A DNA stretch of 62,518 nt from Bacteroidales bacterium (GTDB lineage Bacteria > Bacteroidota > Bacteroidia > Bacteroidales > GCA-2748055): assembly GCA_016936975.1 (NCBI GenBank), contig JAFGWU010000089.1, forward strand, positions 1 through 62,518. The letters run 5' to 3'. The position numbers were made by a program, and so were the translations under genes. Shown piece after piece: positions 27,096 through 36,751 of this stretch (positions are counted from its first letter, which is position 1; the number at the start of each line of letters is the position of its first letter). The notes under the pieces are model-generated. The model had not been told where the DNA came from. It made no database searches and saw nothing but the letters and a program-made list of their open reading frames with translations.

Positions 27096-28661
27096 CTACC
27101 AGTGTGGGTTCTGGGTCATGTTAGGGTTCACATCCAGTTCAGACTGGGGGATAGCCAGGTATTCCCGGCCGGGGGTGTCATACAGGCCGGCCAGCTCCTG
27201 ATCATGGGTGATCAGCATATCCAGCATCGGGTTCTCTCCCTGGGTGGCGTCAAGCCAGCCCCATCTCAGCAGATCAACATAGCGTTGGGCCTCAAAGCAG
27301 AGTTCTACGGCCCGTTCATGTGAAATCTGCAATCTCATCTCCTCCTGGGTCATATCCGGCTTTTTTGTTGCCAGGTCAGGCAGATTGGCCCTGCTTCGTA
27401 CTTCCTGGATATACTGGTAAGCTTCATCTGTCCGTCCCAATTCGTTCAGGCATTCCGCATAAAGCAGCAGGATGTCTGCATAGCGGAGGATACGTTCGTT
27501 GATCTCCGAGCGCCATTCCACTTCATCCGGATCCGTATCGTCGTTCAGGTATTTCCTGAGATGGATATGGTGCACATTTCCGGACTGCTGGATCAATCCG
27601 GCAGAAGCCCACGACTTCCCGTACACGGTGGATCCCGGGTAATCGTATAAGAAATTGGCGCGAAGCCTGGGATCCGGTTCTCCGTCTATGGTAGAATCCT
27701 GCTGGTATTCTTCGAAAATCCAGTCGGTTGGTGTGATGTCACCCCAGCCGAATCCCAGCGGTGCATAGGTCCTGGCTTTACCGGAGGTTTTACTCCAGTC
27801 TGATCCGGGCTCACCTACCCATCCCAGGGTTGTTCCACCAAGGCTTTTGTTGAATTGTATCTCAAACAGCGATTCAGAATTGTTTTCATTCGCTGTAGTG
27901 AAATTATCACGATAATTGTCTACCAGGCTGTAATTCCCGTATTCCTGTTCTATGATCCCTCTCAGGATGGGTTCTGCAAGTGCCCACTCATGGTTAAACA
28001 TGTAGGATTTTGCCAGGAAACCTGCGGCAGCGCCTTTGGTTGCACGGCCCATATCCGATGCGGGGTATTCCTGCTTTGTCGGCAGAACATCCATCGCATC
28101 AATCAAATCCTTATAAACCTGTGCCCAGATCTCTTCAGAAGTGGCCTGTTTCGGGTAAAAATCTTCCGCAGTCTGGGGAGTCTTCAGGATCAGAGGGATA
28201 TCTTTATACAGGATGGTGCCATGGTAATAATAGAGGGCCCGAAGGAATTTTGCTTCGGCGATGATCCTTTCCCTGAGAGCCTCATCCATATCAATGCCCG
28301 GCACGTTATCGAGGACCTGGTTAGTTCTCCAGACCCCTTCAAACACACTACCGTACGACGTATAATAACATGGATTATCAGGTTGTGCAACATAAATGAC
28401 AACCCATTCGATCCACCAGGGACTGGTGTTATAACATTCATCTGATCTCACATCCTGTATCCATGGGTACAGGCGCATGTACAGTCCATCCATGGTGAGT
28501 GTTTGATAGGTGGAGTTGATAGCTTTAAGTGCATCCTCTTCACTTTGCCAGAATGTTCCGGTTGTCTGCTGGTTTGGATTTTCAAGTTCCAGGAACTCTT
28601 TCCCACATGAAACCAGTGTCAGGATAAGACTCAGGCTGATTATATATTTTGCTTTTTTCAT
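27096..28661 (-). CDS. SusD/RagB-family lipoprotein of the GH43 locus
   Basis: 521 residues with lipoprotein signal MKKAKYIISLSLILTLVSC (Cys19). SusD features: FLELENPNQQTTGTFWQSEEDALKAI near the start, AKFLRALYYYHGTILYKDIPLIL in the middle and the C-terminal ISHERAVELCFEAQRYVDLLRWG block, ending LAIPQSELDVNPNMTQNPHW. It follows its SusC partner by 28 nt and is the last gene before the hairpin terminator. By context with GH43 it should bind an arabinose-containing polymer such as arabinan, but that is inference. Confidence 0.97.
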   Translation of the reverse strand: MKKAKYIISLSLILTLVSCGKEFLELENPNQQTTGTFWQSEEDALKAINSTYQTLTMDGLYMRLYPWIQDVRSDECYNTSPWWIEWVVIYVAQPDNPCYYTSYGSVFEGVWRTNQVLDNVPGIDMDEALRERIIAEAKFLRALYYYHGTILYKDIPLILKTPQTAEDFYPKQATSEEIWAQVYKDLIDAMDVLPTKQEYPASDMGRATKGAAAGFLAKSYMFNHEWALAEPILRGIIEQEYGNYSLVDNYRDNFTTANENNSESLFEIQFNKSLGGTTLGWVGEPGSDWSKTSGKARTYAPLGFGWGDITPTDWIFEEYQQDSTIDGEPDPRLRANFLYDYPGSTVYGKSWASAGLIQQSGNVHHIHLRKYLNDDTDPDEVEWRSEINERILRYADILLLYAECLNELGRTDEAYQYIQEVRSRANLPDLATKKPDMTQEEMRLQISHERAVELCFEAQRYVDLLRWGWLDATQGENPMLDMLITHDQELAGLYDTPGREYLAIPQSELDVNPNMTQNPHW

Positions 28662-28689
28662 CTTGATTTATTTTACAGGTTTCATTTTT

Positions 28690-31600
28690 CTAAAGTGCAA
28701 GTTTTACACCAAAGAGAATCGTTCTCGGCGAGGGATAGGATCCGTAATCAAGTCCCCTGTAGAACAAACCATCATTACCAATATCCGGATCATATCCGGT
28801 ATATTTTGTAAATGTGAACAGGTTTTGTGCTGAAAGATAGATTCTGAGGCTTGTAATGCCCGGGATTTTGGAAAGGATTTTTGAATCAAAGGTGTATCCC
28901 AGCTGTACATTCTGGATCTTCAGGTAGGACCCGTCCTGCAGCCATCGCTGGGACATTCTTGTGTTATCATTGGGATTATTCACTGTTGGACGCGGATACT
29001 CGTTGGTGGTTCCTCCCAGTTCAGGTTGATCCGTATCGATCAATCTCCAGTAGTTTTCATAGGTTTCAAGGGAGTAGTTACCATATTTCATTCCGTCCAT
29101 AACCTGTTTGAGCCCGTTGACAATTTTATTGCCATAGCTTCCCTGGGCAAAAAGTGAAAAGTCAATTCCTCTCCACGACAGGCTGAAGTTTATTCCGCCG
29201 GTCAGTTTCGGAAGGGCCGATCCCAGGTATACCCGGTCGTCATCGTTTATTATACCATCCGGTTCGCCTGTAAGATTGCCTTCGGCATCACGACCGTCTA
29301 CATCCCTGAATTTTACGTCACCCGGACGGGCAGTCTGGTATGCAGAGCTGTCAATTTCTGCCCGGGTCTGGAAAATTCCGATCATATCCCATCCGTATAT
29401 TTGACCGACCGGCTGTCCTACCTCGGTATTACTCATCCAGGTATTGATGGGCACATCCAGCTTTCCTAATTTTAACACTTTGTTCTTCAGGGTTGTAAAA
29501 TTGGCGCTGACCTGGTAAAACAGATCCCCGGATCTTTTACGGTACGATATAAAGCATTCAAATCCCCTGTTGGACATCGATGCTGCATTCTGGTAAGGGT
29601 TGGCATTGGATCCGTTGGAAATCGGAAGGGGCAGCTGAAGTAACAAATCGGTTGCTTCGTTGTAAAAATAGTCCATGTTTATCTCCAGCCTGTTTGCCAT
29701 GAAAGCAGCATCAAGTCCCACGCTCATCGTCATTTTCTCCTCCCAGTGAATATCCCTTGTTGCCAGCTGGGTTTGAATGCTTGCAGGGGGTAACTGCCCT
29801 CCTATTACATAGGTTGAATACTGATTCAGGTAGGCAGCATATTGATAGTCCGGAATACTTGCTTCGTTCCCGATCACCCCGTAACCAGCCCTCAATTTCA
29901 GGGCGCTGATGAAATCAACCTGGAAAAACGATTCATTGTTAATTTTCCAACCCACGGCTAAGGAGGGGAAATTACCCCATCGGTATTCAGGACCAAACCT
30001 TGATGATCCGTCGCGCCGGAAATTGGCTGTCAGCAGGTATCTGTCATCGTATGAGTAATTGACACGGCCCAGGTAGGAAAGAATTGCATGTTCTGTCTGT
30101 CTTCCCGATACTGATTTTGGAAGGTTGGGTCCTGCATCAATCACTTTAAAATAGGGTTCTTCATAACCTTCAGCGTGGCCGGAGATCTGCTGCCATTTTC
30201 CATATTGGGAAGTATAACCGGCAAGTAGGTTGATGCTGTGTTTGCCAAACTGCCGGTCGAAATTCAGCGTGTTCTCCATAAGCATGATCACATGGTCCCC
30301 CCGGGTATCATCCAGGTAAGCGATATCATTCCGGTAACGGTCGCCCACAAAATATTTTGGCAGGAAGTAGGTATCGTGCCAGTCTGTGCGGTCAAAGCTG
30401 AGATTCAGCTTGTATGCCAGTCCCTTAAAAATTTCCAGTTCGGCGTATGCTGCACCGAGGATACGGTTTCTCAGACCGATGCTTTCAAAAAGATTATTAA
30501 ATGCTATGATATTGGGGATAATCTGGTCGTGGACGTAATCCAGGGCTCCTCCGTATCCTCCGAGATTATTTTCGTCGTAAACGGGGATGGTTGGGGCGGC
30601 CAGGACAAGGTCCACCATGGTATTCCCCCACTGGGAAGTGGTAAGATTAACCTTATCCGAATAGCTGTAATAGACAGATTCTCCAAACTTGAATCTTCCC
30701 TTTTTGAAATCACTGTTCATCCGGAACGAATAGCGTGTATACCTGGGACCGGGTCCCACGATGGTTCCTGTCTGGTCGAAGTAATTAGCTGAAAAATGAT
30801 AAGAACCGGTTTCGGTGCCTCCTGACATGCTCAGGGTATGTTCGGTAATGTGTCCTGTTTTCAGGGCTTCTTCCTGCCAATCGGTATCAATTGAGTCAAC
30901 ATAATATGCCGATGTTGAATCATTTGCCCGGGCAGGTGCCCAGAAACCAAGATCGTTAAACCGTGCAAGGTTATTCATCTCCTGGAATTGTTCGCGGTTT
31001 GTCAGTTCCATTCGCTTCGCGATATTCTGCACCCCGTAGCTCCCTTCGTAGTTAACCGTCAGGTCGCCGGGTCTGCCTTTTTTGGTGGTAATAATGATCA
31101 CTCCATTTGCTCCCCTGGCTCCATAGATCGCACATGATGAGGCATCTTTCAATACCTGTATGGATTCAATGTCTCCCGGGTTGAAGTCGGCCAGTCCATC
31201 CACAGGAACACCATCAATGACATAGAGTGGAGCATTGTTCCTGAATGATCCGATCCCCCTGATCTTAATCACAGGATTGGCCCCGGGTTCGCCGCTTCCG
31301 TGCACCTGTACGCCGGCCGCCTGTCCTTGCAGAACCCTGGAAATATTGTTTGAAACGACCTTTTCGATGTCATCGGTATTCACCACGGAAACAGCCCCGG
31401 TAAGATCGCTTTTCCGCTGTGTACCGTAACCGATGACTACCAATTCATCGAGTGTTGTTATTTCTTCTTCCAGTTCCACATTTAACGTTTGCCGGCCCTC
31501 GAGCGCTATACTCCGGGTGGTATAACCAATTGAAGAGAACACCAGGATGACGTCCGGATTATTCACTTCAAGTGTATAAACGCCTTCTTCATTGGTCATC

Positions 31601-31773
31601 GTACCGGTGGTGCTTCCCTGGATAATGATGTTCACCCCCGGAACCGGCATTCCTGAAGCGGCATCGGTAACAATTCCGGTTACTGTGACGGGTTGGGCCA
31701 GGATGCTCCCGGTCCATCCGAGAATAAAGAACATGCAGAAACTGCGAAGAAAAACATTCGCTTTACTTTTCAT
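28690..31773 (-). CDS. SusC/RagA-like TonB-dependent receptor of the GH43 locus
   Basis: 1,027 residues with all canonical parts: signal peptide, carboxypeptidase-regulatory-like domain (VTGIVTDAASGMPVPGVNII, about 28-105), TonB-box-type segment LDELVVIGYGTQRKSDLTG, plug domain (VLQGQAAGVQVHGSGEPG; IKIRGIGSFRNNAPLYVIDG; IESIQVLKDASSCAIYGARG) and a barrel ending TILFGVKLAL. It imports oligosaccharides bound by SusD. It differs clearly from the two SusC proteins at 12-21 kb and is closer to the typical form. A 251-nt gap separates it from the LamG gene upstream, so it may have its own promoter or be read through from GH43. Confidence 0.97.
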   Translation of the reverse strand: MKSKANVFLRSFCMFFILGWTGSILAQPVTVTGIVTDAASGMPVPGVNIIIQGSTTGTMTNEEGVYTLEVNNPDVILVFSSIGYTTRSIALEGRQTLNVELEEEITTLDELVVIGYGTQRKSDLTGAVSVVNTDDIEKVVSNNISRVLQGQAAGVQVHGSGEPGANPVIKIRGIGSFRNNAPLYVIDGVPVDGLADFNPGDIESIQVLKDASSCAIYGARGANGVIIITTKKGRPGDLTVNYEGSYGVQNIAKRMELTNREQFQEMNNLARFNDLGFWAPARANDSTSAYYVDSIDTDWQEEALKTGHITEHTLSMSGGTETGSYHFSANYFDQTGTIVGPGPRYTRYSFRMNSDFKKGRFKFGESVYYSYSDKVNLTTSQWGNTMVDLVLAAPTIPVYDENNLGGYGGALDYVHDQIIPNIIAFNNLFESIGLRNRILGAAYAELEIFKGLAYKLNLSFDRTDWHDTYFLPKYFVGDRYRNDIAYLDDTRGDHVIMLMENTLNFDRQFGKHSINLLAGYTSQYGKWQQISGHAEGYEEPYFKVIDAGPNLPKSVSGRQTEHAILSYLGRVNYSYDDRYLLTANFRRDGSSRFGPEYRWGNFPSLAVGWKINNESFFQVDFISALKLRAGYGVIGNEASIPDYQYAAYLNQYSTYVIGGQLPPASIQTQLATRDIHWEEKMTMSVGLDAAFMANRLEINMDYFYNEATDLLLQLPLPISNGSNANPYQNAASMSNRGFECFISYRKRSGDLFYQVSANFTTLKNKVLKLGKLDVPINTWMSNTEVGQPVGQIYGWDMIGIFQTRAEIDSSAYQTARPGDVKFRDVDGRDAEGNLTGEPDGIINDDDRVYLGSALPKLTGGINFSLSWRGIDFSLFAQGSYGNKIVNGLKQVMDGMKYGNYSLETYENYWRLIDTDQPELGGTTNEYPRPTVNNPNDNTRMSQRWLQDGSYLKIQNVQLGYTFDSKILSKIPGITSLRIYLSAQNLFTFTKYTGYDPDIGNDGLFYRGLDYGSYPSPRTILFGVKLAL

Positions 31774-31964
31774 GTTGATCAGTTTGGTTAGTTTAAGTAT
31801 GAAGACATCTTTTCTGTGAAATCATCACATATGATGCAAATAATACAGCGTAAGTAAGGTTGGTACAATAAACGCCCCTTTGTAAATACAGAGCATCGAA
31901 ACCGGGTTGGTTTAAGGCACAGGTTCAAACCAGCAAAGCAACAACAGGATCAGGCAAATTATGA

Positions 31965-31998
31965 ATAAACATCCAGTCGCATGGTTCCGGATGTTTAT
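31965..31998 (-). terminator. Possible hairpin between LamG and SusC
   Basis: ATAAACATCC (31965-31974) and GGATGTTTAT (31989-31998) can form a 10-bp stem with a 14-nt loop just after the LamG stop codon. No U-tract follows on the minus strand, so it may be a weak terminator, an RNA-processing site that sets relative SusCD expression, or chance. Confidence 0.3.
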
Positions 31999-32024
31999 CC
32001 ATAGAAATAGCTGTCACCTTTACA

Positions 32025-32993
32025 TTAATTTAAAAGGGCAACTTTTTTAGCAAAGTGTTCATTGCCATCTGTAACCGTTACCAGGTATATTCCCGGGTTA
32101 AATTGCCGGCTCTTCAGGTCGGAAATCCTGTCTGACCTGAACAGGAGTCTTCCTGTTATGCTGTAAACAGCTACATTGGAAACCCTGCTTTCATCAAACG
32201 GAGAATATTCTATCCTTCCTTTTACCCCGTAAAAGTTCAGATTCATGCCGGCCTTCTGATTTCTGATCCCTGCGGTTCCTTCCTCGTAAAGAGCAAGGAC
32301 CTGAGCATTGGTCAGAGCCTCCCCGTAAATACGGAAATCGTCAATCATTCCATTATATAGGGGATCGGCCCAATGGCTCTTGCCAAGGACGTTGATGGCG
32401 TCGGGTGGCTGAATTTTCTGCGGGGTTACATAAACAGAGTCTTCTGCTGTAACGAGCTTGTCATCAATCCAGATCTTTATAGAATCTTCCTTCAGAATGA
32501 CTGCTGCGAAATACCACCGGTTGATATCCACTGTATCGAAGTCCATATTTCCCCAGGCTCCCACATAATCGTACCACTGGTCCGGTTCAAATGCATGAAA
32601 CGTGACATGCAGGTTGTGGTCGTCCCATCCGTCCCTGGGACAGAAGTACATCAGCTGCCATACGGGATCAGCAATTCCAAGGCTGTAAATCCTCTGCCAG
32701 TCTGCTCCACCGGCCCAGTTGAACCAGCAGGTAATGGTTGTGTTGGTATCAGCTTCTGATTCCCAGATGACGGAAGGAAGGGTTACCATACCTTCAACGC
32801 CATCCAGCTGCAAACACTGACCTCTCACCGGGTCATTTGCCCAGCTAACCCCTCCCGTAGAAGGTACGCCGTGCTTATTGCCGATGATTTCCTGGGTGTT
32901 GCCATCCAATGGCCAGTGTGCAATGGGAGTTTGTGCCAAAGTCGTGCCGGCAAACAAAATCCCTAAAAAAATTGAAAGTAAAGAGTGTTTCAT
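32025..32993 (-). CDS. Secreted LamG/concanavalin-A-like protein with T9SS tail
   Basis: 322 residues: signal peptide (MKHSLLSIFLGILFAGTTLA), one LamG-type beta-sandwich (about 22-245; typical blocks PIAHWPLDGNTQEIIGNKHG, the central CWFNWAGG strand and the closing NGMIDDFRIYGEALTNAQVL) and a T9SS tail (about 250-322, VAVYSITGRLLF to FAKKVALLN). Such domains bind glycans or occur as parts of glycosidases. With no catalytic domain it is probably a surface glycan-binding accessory. It follows GH43 by 32 nt and is certainly in the same transcript. Confidence 0.88.
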   Translation of the reverse strand: MKHSLLSIFLGILFAGTTLAQTPIAHWPLDGNTQEIIGNKHGVPSTGGVSWANDPVRGQCLQLDGVEGMVTLPSVIWESEADTNTTITCWFNWAGGADWQRIYSLGIADPVWQLMYFCPRDGWDDHNLHVTFHAFEPDQWYDYVGAWGNMDFDTVDINRWYFAAVILKEDSIKIWIDDKLVTAEDSVYVTPQKIQPPDAINVLGKSHWADPLYNGMIDDFRIYGEALTNAQVLALYEEGTAGIRNQKAGMNLNFYGVKGRIEYSPFDESRVSNVAVYSITGRLLFRSDRISDLKSRQFNPGIYLVTVTDGNEHFAKKVALLN

Positions 32994-33025
32994 ACTCGAA
33001 AGTTTTAGTTAGAGATTAGTTAAGA

Positions 33026-34747
33026 TTAATAATAGGTATTAGTCACAACCAATTTACTGAAAAATTTCACCTCTTCAAAGATTATGCTGACAAAATATAG
33101 CTGGGGTTTAAGATTTTCGGGAACAGTAATACCCCCGGGTGACCGGTATCTCTCTGAAAATACTATCTTGCCTTCTAAGGTGAAAATGACCAATTCAAAT
33201 TCGCCCCTGATTACCTCGGGATCGCAAACGATCGAAACCTGCTCCCCGGCAGAGGGATTGGGATATATTTTCACGACATCTTGTTTTATCCAATCAGACA
33301 GTACAGCAACGTTTATAAATGTATCGGCAATCTCCCATTCCTGGTCGGGACCGCTATAGTACAGGTCAATGACGAGTTCTGTTCCTTCATCCATCGAAGA
33401 TCCGGGTACTTCCAGAACCCGGTCCCCGTATTTCGAGGTTAACATATAGCTTTTACCCCCTGCTTTTTCAATTTTCCACATCTGGCAAGATTTATTTTCC
33501 AGGATGCCCAGTTCCAACAAGGTTCCGGGTGCCCCGAAACAATCTTTCAGCATCACGACCAGGCTGTTTCCGGCCGGCGAGATGTAGTAATAGCCATCGT
33601 GGGCAATGGCTTCAAGACTCCATTTTTGATGTGAAGTTCCCGAATAGGCGGACTGTATCACCGGGTCGTTTTCCTGGCCCGTTCCTGAAATATCCCAGAC
33701 CAGGCGGCTGTTCACGTTCCTTATGGAGTAGTCACCATCTTCGATCCAGTTATTGGTGAAAACAGGCCAGTCATTTTCATCCCAGTGTACCGTTCCGATG
33801 TTCAGTGTTGCCACCCCGGAATTGGTGCCGTCGTAATAATGGTAAGTAGCGTATTCATAACCGTTTTCAGCATAGTATCCCAGACAGCCCGGTCCGATTA
33901 TGGCTCCGGATGTGCTCAGTACGGTTGTTCCGCCCCCGTCGTAACAGTTTTTCCCGTTTTTGTCGAGAAAAGGCCCGGTGGGAGATGCTGACCTGCCCAC
34001 CTGGATGTAATACGTACTGTTCACTCCTTCACAGCACTGTCCTCTGTTGAAGAAAAGATAATAATAGTTTCCATGGTTAATTACGTAAGAGGCTTCTGTC
34101 TTGTAATCACCCTTTCCGGCAACCGGAAAATGGGTTCCGCCGATCACTTTACCGGTAATGGAGTCCAGTTCAATGATCCGGATACCGTCCCAATGGGATC
34201 CGTACGACAGCCATATCCTGCCTTCATCATCCCTGAATACAGCGGGATCGATGCAGTTGACGTTACCTGCATCCGTTGAGTAAACAACCATCCCTTTATC
34301 GGTCCACCCGTAATCCGGGGATCCCGGGTTTAATGATGTGGCGGTCAGCAGGCCGATACATGAGTTCCTGGAGCCCCAGGAAGAGCAGGAATAATAGAGG
34401 TAATACTGGCCGTTCATATAAAAACATTCCGGTGCCCAGAAATGGCCTCCGAAATCCGGGACATAATTCTCTATCCAGCTGGGAAAGTATCCGAAAGGGA
34501 AGGGACTCTGACCGTTTGTCCATCCCACCAGGTCCTTTGAATATAATGCATGGATCCCGTTCCCTGTGGCGAATATCCAGTAGGTATCGTCGCATTTGAT
34601 GATGCTTGAGGGATCATGCAGAAAATAGTCGTTGTGCAGGGCGCCAAGCTGCGTTGTGCCGGTTGTAATTATGACCAGGAGCAAAAATAAATTCACTCTG
34701 GATTTTCTTATCCACATATAATACCTGGTTTCGGAATGCTTATTCAT
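33026..34747 (-). CDS. GH43 arabinanase-like enzyme with ricin-type lectin domain and T9SS tail
   Basis: 573 residues; a start at the internal Met11 (34717) would give an equally good signal peptide. The five-bladed GH43 propeller covers about 38-345. The base Asp is in FLHDPSS (Asp45), the pKa-modulating Asp in NCIDPAVF (Asp167) and the acid Glu in YKTEASYV (Glu218). The SSWGSRNSCIGLLTA strand and the HFWAPE motif are typical of endo-alpha-1,5-L-arabinanases. A ricin B/CBM13-like trefoil follows (about 350-480, with three Q-x-W-type repeats such as SHQKWSLE, CQMWKIE and DQEWEIA), then a T9SS tail (VKIYPNPSAGEQ). It is the first gene of a locus with LamG and SusCD. Arabinan is the best guess for the substrate. 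Confidence 0.9.
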   Translation of the reverse strand: MNKHSETRYYMWIRKSRVNLFLLLVIITTGTTQLGALHNDYFLHDPSSIIKCDDTYWIFATGNGIHALYSKDLVGWTNGQSPFPFGYFPSWIENYVPDFGGHFWAPECFYMNGQYYLYYSCSSWGSRNSCIGLLTATSLNPGSPDYGWTDKGMVVYSTDAGNVNCIDPAVFRDDEGRIWLSYGSHWDGIRIIELDSITGKVIGGTHFPVAGKGDYKTEASYVINHGNYYYLFFNRGQCCEGVNSTYYIQVGRSASPTGPFLDKNGKNCYDGGGTTVLSTSGAIIGPGCLGYYAENGYEYATYHYYDGTNSGVATLNIGTVHWDENDWPVFTNNWIEDGDYSIRNVNSRLVWDISGTGQENDPVIQSAYSGTSHQKWSLEAIAHDGYYYISPAGNSLVVMLKDCFGAPGTLLELGILENKSCQMWKIEKAGGKSYMLTSKYGDRVLEVPGSSMDEGTELVIDLYYSGPDQEWEIADTFINVAVLSDWIKQDVVKIYPNPSAGEQVSIVCDPEVIRGEFELVIFTLEGKIVFSERYRSPGGITVPENLKPQLYFVSIIFEEVKFFSKLVVTNTYY

Positions 34748-35177
34748 AGGTTTTCAGCAGATGAATTGTGTTAATTTACTTTTCCTGGCATATACAAAGA
34801 ACTCCATAATCAGTTTGATTACGAAAGGTATGGCCATCCATAGAAAAAGTGCAATATTGCTAATTTAGGCTTTTCCCGGATTTATGCAATTGGTTGGAGG
34901 TATTTTTGCAGGGAAATTTCAGAATAGAAACGGGAAAGCTGTATCAGATCGGCAGGATGGAAGTAGATTTCACCGACCCGATCCTCCTGATTGTTTCCAT
35001 TTGAGCTGATTTTGTCAGGCAATCTAAAGTAAAATAGTCATTTTTACAAATTCCTCATAAGTATTGAGGGTTTAATTTGAAAACAAGGCTTGAAATAAAC
35101 TAATGATTTCAATCTTCCGGTATCGGATAAGAGAAGAGGTTCATAAAACAATTTGAGAAAGAGTCAGGGCTTGTGTT
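34748..35177. other. 430-nt gap between GH43 and PepSY genes, no gene supported
   Basis: The gap should contain the promoter of the GH43 locus, since GH43 is first in its operon, but no clear TAnnTTTG box was found on the minus strand. The palindrome GCAATATTGC at 34851-34860 is the only notable sequence. A 42-codon plus-strand frame near 34882 has no recognisable features. Confidence 0.4.
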
Positions 35178-35765
35178 TTAACCAGCTGTCTCTCCGGTCC
35201 TTTTTTTTCTTCGTGTTCGTTTTGGAAGATACCAGAGCCAGAATCCGGTTATGGCATAGGTAAGGAGCGCAAGCCCCATGATGGAGGTGTATACCAGTTT
35301 GATCTGTCCGTTGGAGGTGTTGAGAATCCTGTCCAGGACCGACATGTCGTGGATGTTCTCAATCAGGTCGGATCGCCGTTTTTCAATCTGCAGAAGCTCC
35401 CCGGTGGCGCCGTCGAGCTGTATGCCCCGGTAATGGTGCAGAAAAACGAACTTCACCATTCCCTTATCCTTACGGATGTCTATTCTGTCCAGCTCCGTTG
35501 ACAGATCGGGCGATAAGGAGTCGTGCAGGATGGCGCAGGCGATCCTGTGCAGGCTGTCGACCGGCAGCCAATCCTTCAGATCGGTTGACGACCCGGTAAG
35601 GGACTTCGGTGCGATGAGCCCGTCACTGTGTTTTTTCCATCCGAGCAATATTCCGGTTACCGATAGAATAAGGAAAAACAGAAGGAGCAGTATCCCTGAG
35701 GTTACATGAACCTCACGGAATATTTTCAGTAAACGGGATGGTCTCTTTCTGTTTTCCTTTTTCAT
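35178..35765 (-). CDS. PepSY-associated transmembrane helix family protein
   Basis: 195 residues. A basic start leads to a first membrane helix (about 24-43, GILLLLFFLILSVTGILLG followed by WKKHSDG), a soluble middle part with the PepSY-like IDIRKDKGMVKFVFLHHYRG and IQLDGATGELLQIEKRR strands, an NIHDMSVL segment and a last helix (LVYTSIMGLALLTYAITGFW) ending in a very basic tail. This is the layout of short PepSY-associated TM proteins, a group linked to iron-siderophore reduction or to regulation of outer proteins. It lies 6 nt downstream of the SDR gene and is cotranscribed with it. Whether the two work together is unknown. Confidence 0.8.
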   Translation of the reverse strand: MKKENRKRPSRLLKIFREVHVTSGILLLLFFLILSVTGILLGWKKHSDGLIAPKSLTGSSTDLKDWLPVDSLHRIACAILHDSLSPDLSTELDRIDIRKDKGMVKFVFLHHYRGIQLDGATGELLQIEKRRSDLIENIHDMSVLDRILNTSNGQIKLVYTSIMGLALLTYAITGFWLWYLPKRTRRKKRTGETAG

Positions 35766-35771
35766 TCTGGT

Positions 35772-36584
35772 TTACGCCGGTAACAGCGATTTCATCTGTT
35801 TGCTGATGAACCGGGTGGCATAACCGGGGCTCAGCCTGTAAAGGGTGTTCAAAAAGCTTGAATCCTTCCCGACATAGATCCTGACCCTGTCTTTGACCAT
35901 GCCGTCGATAATGATCTCGGCTGCTTTTGCCGGGGGCATCGGATTAAATTTGGAGTTTTCACCATTTTTTTCCGAGGAGCCCGGACTTTTCACCCCCGAG
36001 TTTTCAGTAATATTGGTCCCAATGGCGCCGGGATAAACAATCGATACCTTTACAGGGGAATCCATAAGTTCGGCATACAGACCTTCCGTAAACAGCTTAA
36101 CAGCAGCCTTGGAGGCACCGTAGACAGACTGTCCGGGAACCGGCAGGAATCCGCCCATACTGGAAATATTTACAATATGTGCTTCGGGCCTTTTTTTCAG
36201 ATGGGGAAGGAAGGCTTTAACCATATAGAGCGTTCCATAAAAGTTCACGTTCATCACCCGCTCAATGTCGGGATATCCCAGGTCAGCCACACGCACGAAC
36301 GGCTGAATGATTCCCGCGTTGTTTATAATGCCATCCACCTGACCGTGTCGGGCAATGACCTGTTCCGGGAATTTACTCACAGCTGCTTTATCGGCTTTAT
36401 TCAGAATGTGAGTCGATAAATTTGCGGCTTTCCCGCCGGCAAGTTTTGTGGTTTCTTCCAGTCCGGCTTTATCGATATCCGCTGCGGCAACCCTGGCACC
36501 CCTGGCAAGCAGGTTCAGGACCATTTCACGGCCCATCCCGTTCCCGCCGCCGGTTACGACAATTGTTTTATTTTTAACATCCAT
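35772..36584 (-). CDS. SDR-family NAD(P)-dependent oxidoreductase
   Basis: 270 residues of classical short-chain dehydrogenase type: nucleotide-binding TGGGNGMG near the N-terminus (about 11-18), ADIDKAG after the second strand, the NNAG motif near 90, and the catalytic Ser-Tyr-Lys set in NISSMGG and VYGASKAAVK. Asp at the end of the second beta strand suggests a preference for NAD(H). The C-terminal part after PGAIGTN is variable and does not name the substrate. Cytoplasmic, no signal peptide. It is cotranscribed with the PepSY membrane protein (6-nt gap). Confidence 0.92.
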   Translation of the reverse strand: MDVKNKTIVVTGGGNGMGREMVLNLLARGARVAAADIDKAGLEETTKLAGGKAANLSTHILNKADKAAVSKFPEQVIARHGQVDGIINNAGIIQPFVRVADLGYPDIERVMNVNFYGTLYMVKAFLPHLKKRPEAHIVNISSMGGFLPVPGQSVYGASKAAVKLFTEGLYAELMDSPVKVSIVYPGAIGTNITENSGVKSPGSSEKNGENSKFNPMPPAKAAEIIIDGMVKDRVRIYVGKDSSFLNTLYRLSPGYATRFISKQMKSLLPA

Positions 36585-36751
36585 AATTTTAAGCTTTTAT
36601 ATTAATAAACATTTATATTCAAACCTTTCCCGGACGGTCACAAAGCGTTCGGGATAACTGCTGAACAGGTCGATATGTACTTTCCCGCTCGTGAGATTTG
36701 GATATATAACAACTTCAGATGCAAGATTGTTGCCGAGAATATTCACAGAAG

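Noticed and set aside
34851..34860. Palindrome GCAATATTGC upstream of GH43
   Set aside because: A single 10-bp palindrome is expected by chance many times in a window this long and no promoter box is near.
36629..36653. Hairpin CCCGGACG / CGTTCGGG in the gap upstream of SDR
   Set aside because: One G-T pair in an 8-bp stem, no T-run on either side and not placed right after a gene end; too weak to call a terminator.
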